This document shows positions 45,999 through 46,916 of a stretch of DNA of 46,916 nt, piece by piece. The stretch is taken from positions 1 through 46,916 of the forward strand of contig NZ_JRPD02000015.1 in NCBI RefSeq assembly GCF_000765805.2. The letters run 5' to 3'. This DNA comes from Helicobacter muridarum (lineage in GTDB: Bacteria; Campylobacterota; Campylobacteria; Campylobacterales; Helicobacteraceae). Positions within the stretch are counted from its first letter, which is position 1; each line of letters starts with the position of its first letter. The notes under the pieces are model-generated. The model was not told the DNA's origin. It did no database searches and saw only the letters and a list, made by a program, of their open reading frames with translations. A program made the position numbers and the translations under genes.

Positions 45999-46916
45999 TT
46001 ATGATTTGGTGTATAAAGAGATGATTAGATTATCTAGTAGCATGCCAATTGGCAGGGTTGTAGCACTTGTTGGTGATTACAGCTTTCATTATTTAACTAC
46101 TTTGTTTGCTCTAATTTATAACAAATGTATCATTTCTCCTTTATTGCCTAGGGATCTTTGTTTTGATATGGGTAATTTGTTTGAGTTTATATATGACTCT
46201 TATTCTAAACAAATGCAAACATGCTCTAATACTACAAGCAAGCCTCTAATAGAATCATTAAAGAAGCAAAATAGGGCGGGCTTAGTGCTATTTTCTAGTG
46301 GTAGTACAGGTAAGCCAAAGGCGATTGTGCATGATTTAGATTCTATGCTTGAAACTTATCTAGCTAAGAGGCAAAATTTATTAAGAGTAGCAAATGTCTT
46401 TTTGCCTAATCATATTGCAGGCATAGATGTGTTATTTTCTACCATTAGCTCTTGTGGAAAGCTAATTATTCCAAAAGATAGGAATCCAGAAGTAATTTTG
46501 CAATCTTTATCAGAGCATAAGGTAGAAGTTTTACCCGCTTCGCCAACTATGCTTAGACTTTTGTTATTAAATAATCTTAACTTATATGACCTTACATCGC
46601 TAAAGCTAATCATCTATGGCAGTGAAAGGGCTGATTTAGGGCTTTTATCCGCATTGCAAGAAGCACTGCCACATATAAAGCTTAAGCAGAGCTTTGGCAC
46701 TAGTGAAACTAATGCTATCAAAATTAAGAATCACAATAGCAAAGATGGATATTTTAAAATTCTTGAATGCGATTACAAGATTATCAATAATGAGCTTTTC
46801 TTACGTCCTAAGTCTAGCGGATTAGGCTATATCAATAGCGATATTGCTATGCTAGATAATGAAGGTTACTTTGCTACAGGTGATATAGTGCAGACTCTTA
46901 AAGTAGAAGGAGAAGA
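45865..46916 (+). CDS. Adenylating ligase 2 (ANL family), partial, 3' end outside window
   Basis: Paralogue of ligase 1 in the same frame class. From about 45940 it aligns with ligase 1 (LASWQGGIIINQEEYSY against KIASFSGNCIVYDDERYSY, then VALVGDYS against VALIGDYD). SSGSTGKPK and FGTSE are intact, and TGD is reached near the end. The start is uncertain. I give the GTG at 45865, but it lacks a clear ribosome site, and other GTG/TTG codons lie at 45826, 45835 and 45853; a downstream ATG at 46021 would cut the conserved N-terminus. The middle differs from ligase 1 while the blocks at 46276-46353 and 46771-46916 are near-identical. The gene runs off the window. Confidence 0.75.
   Translation, partial: MEQDFLESNLSQITKDLTSRNIATCNLQRLASWQGGIIINQEEYSYDLVYKEMIRLSSSMPIGRVVALVGDYSFHYLTTLFALIYNKCIISPLLPRDLCFDMGNLFEFIYDSYSKQMQTCSNTTSKPLIESLKKQNRAGLVLFSSGSTGKPKAIVHDLDSMLETYLAKRQNLLRVANVFLPNHIAGIDVLFSTISSCGKLIIPKDRNPEVILQSLSEHKVEVLPASPTMLRLLLLNNLNLYDLTSLKLIIYGSERADLGLLSALQEALPHIKLKQSFGTSETNAIKIKNHNSKDGYFKILECDYKIINNELFLRPKSSGLGYINSDIAMLDNEGYFATGDIVQTLKVEGE

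Overview
The window is AT-rich, gene-dense DNA from a Helicobacter-type epsilonproteobacterium (Campylobacterota). The evidence is the b'-b-delta-alpha-gamma-beta-epsilon ATP synthase operon with two b-type subunits, HisS and Psd sequences close to those of H. pylori, a tandem pair of dynamin-like GTPases as in Campylobacter (Cj0411/Cj0412), outer-membrane proteins ending in Phe, and long poly-G tracts inside genes. Gene order differs from H. pylori (for example atpC is not followed by exbB here), so an enterohepatic or other non-pylori Helicobacter is likely. The species cannot be fixed by reading alone.

Layout. 1-135: 36-bp tandem repeat. 0.4-7.8 kb: plsY, an iron-containing alcohol dehydrogenase, gatA, metG, a small outer-membrane beta-barrel and an FrxA-like nitroreductase. 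7.9-10.3 kb: an autotransporter. 10.6-16.7 kb, all minus strand: glmS, two envelope proteins (one RodZ-like), rlmB and an M16-fold protein lacking the zinc motif. 16.9-20.3 kb, plus strand: an exported protein, hisS, hemW. 20.7-26.5 kb: the F1 genes plus b and b' of ATP synthase. 26.8-39.2 kb: an unknown coiled protein, psd, a Zn/Cd P-type ATPase, a MidA-like methyltransferase, the dynamin pair, a TauE/SafE-like membrane protein with a natural six-His tail and another beta-barrel.

The most notable region is 39.3 kb to the window end: a one-directional chain of acyltransferase-like protein 1, formyltransferase, acyltransferase-like protein 2, acyl carrier protein, SDR ketoreductase, acyl-adenylating ligase 1, small membrane ORF and ligase 2 (cut by the window end). 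Three of these genes carry poly-G tracts (13, 14 and 11 G). Most junctions are ATGA stop/start overlaps. The two ligases share near-identical DNA blocks. Together they look like a phase-variable pathway that loads an acyl group on a dedicated carrier protein, reduces it, and transfers acyl and formyl groups to an amino-bearing surface molecule (for example a glycan or nonulosonic acid). The tracts sit near 3' ends, so they probably control translational coupling to the next gene as much as the host protein. This pathway assignment is inference from domains and context.

Housekeeping genes are read with high confidence. The envelope hypotheticals and the pathway role of the last cluster are not.
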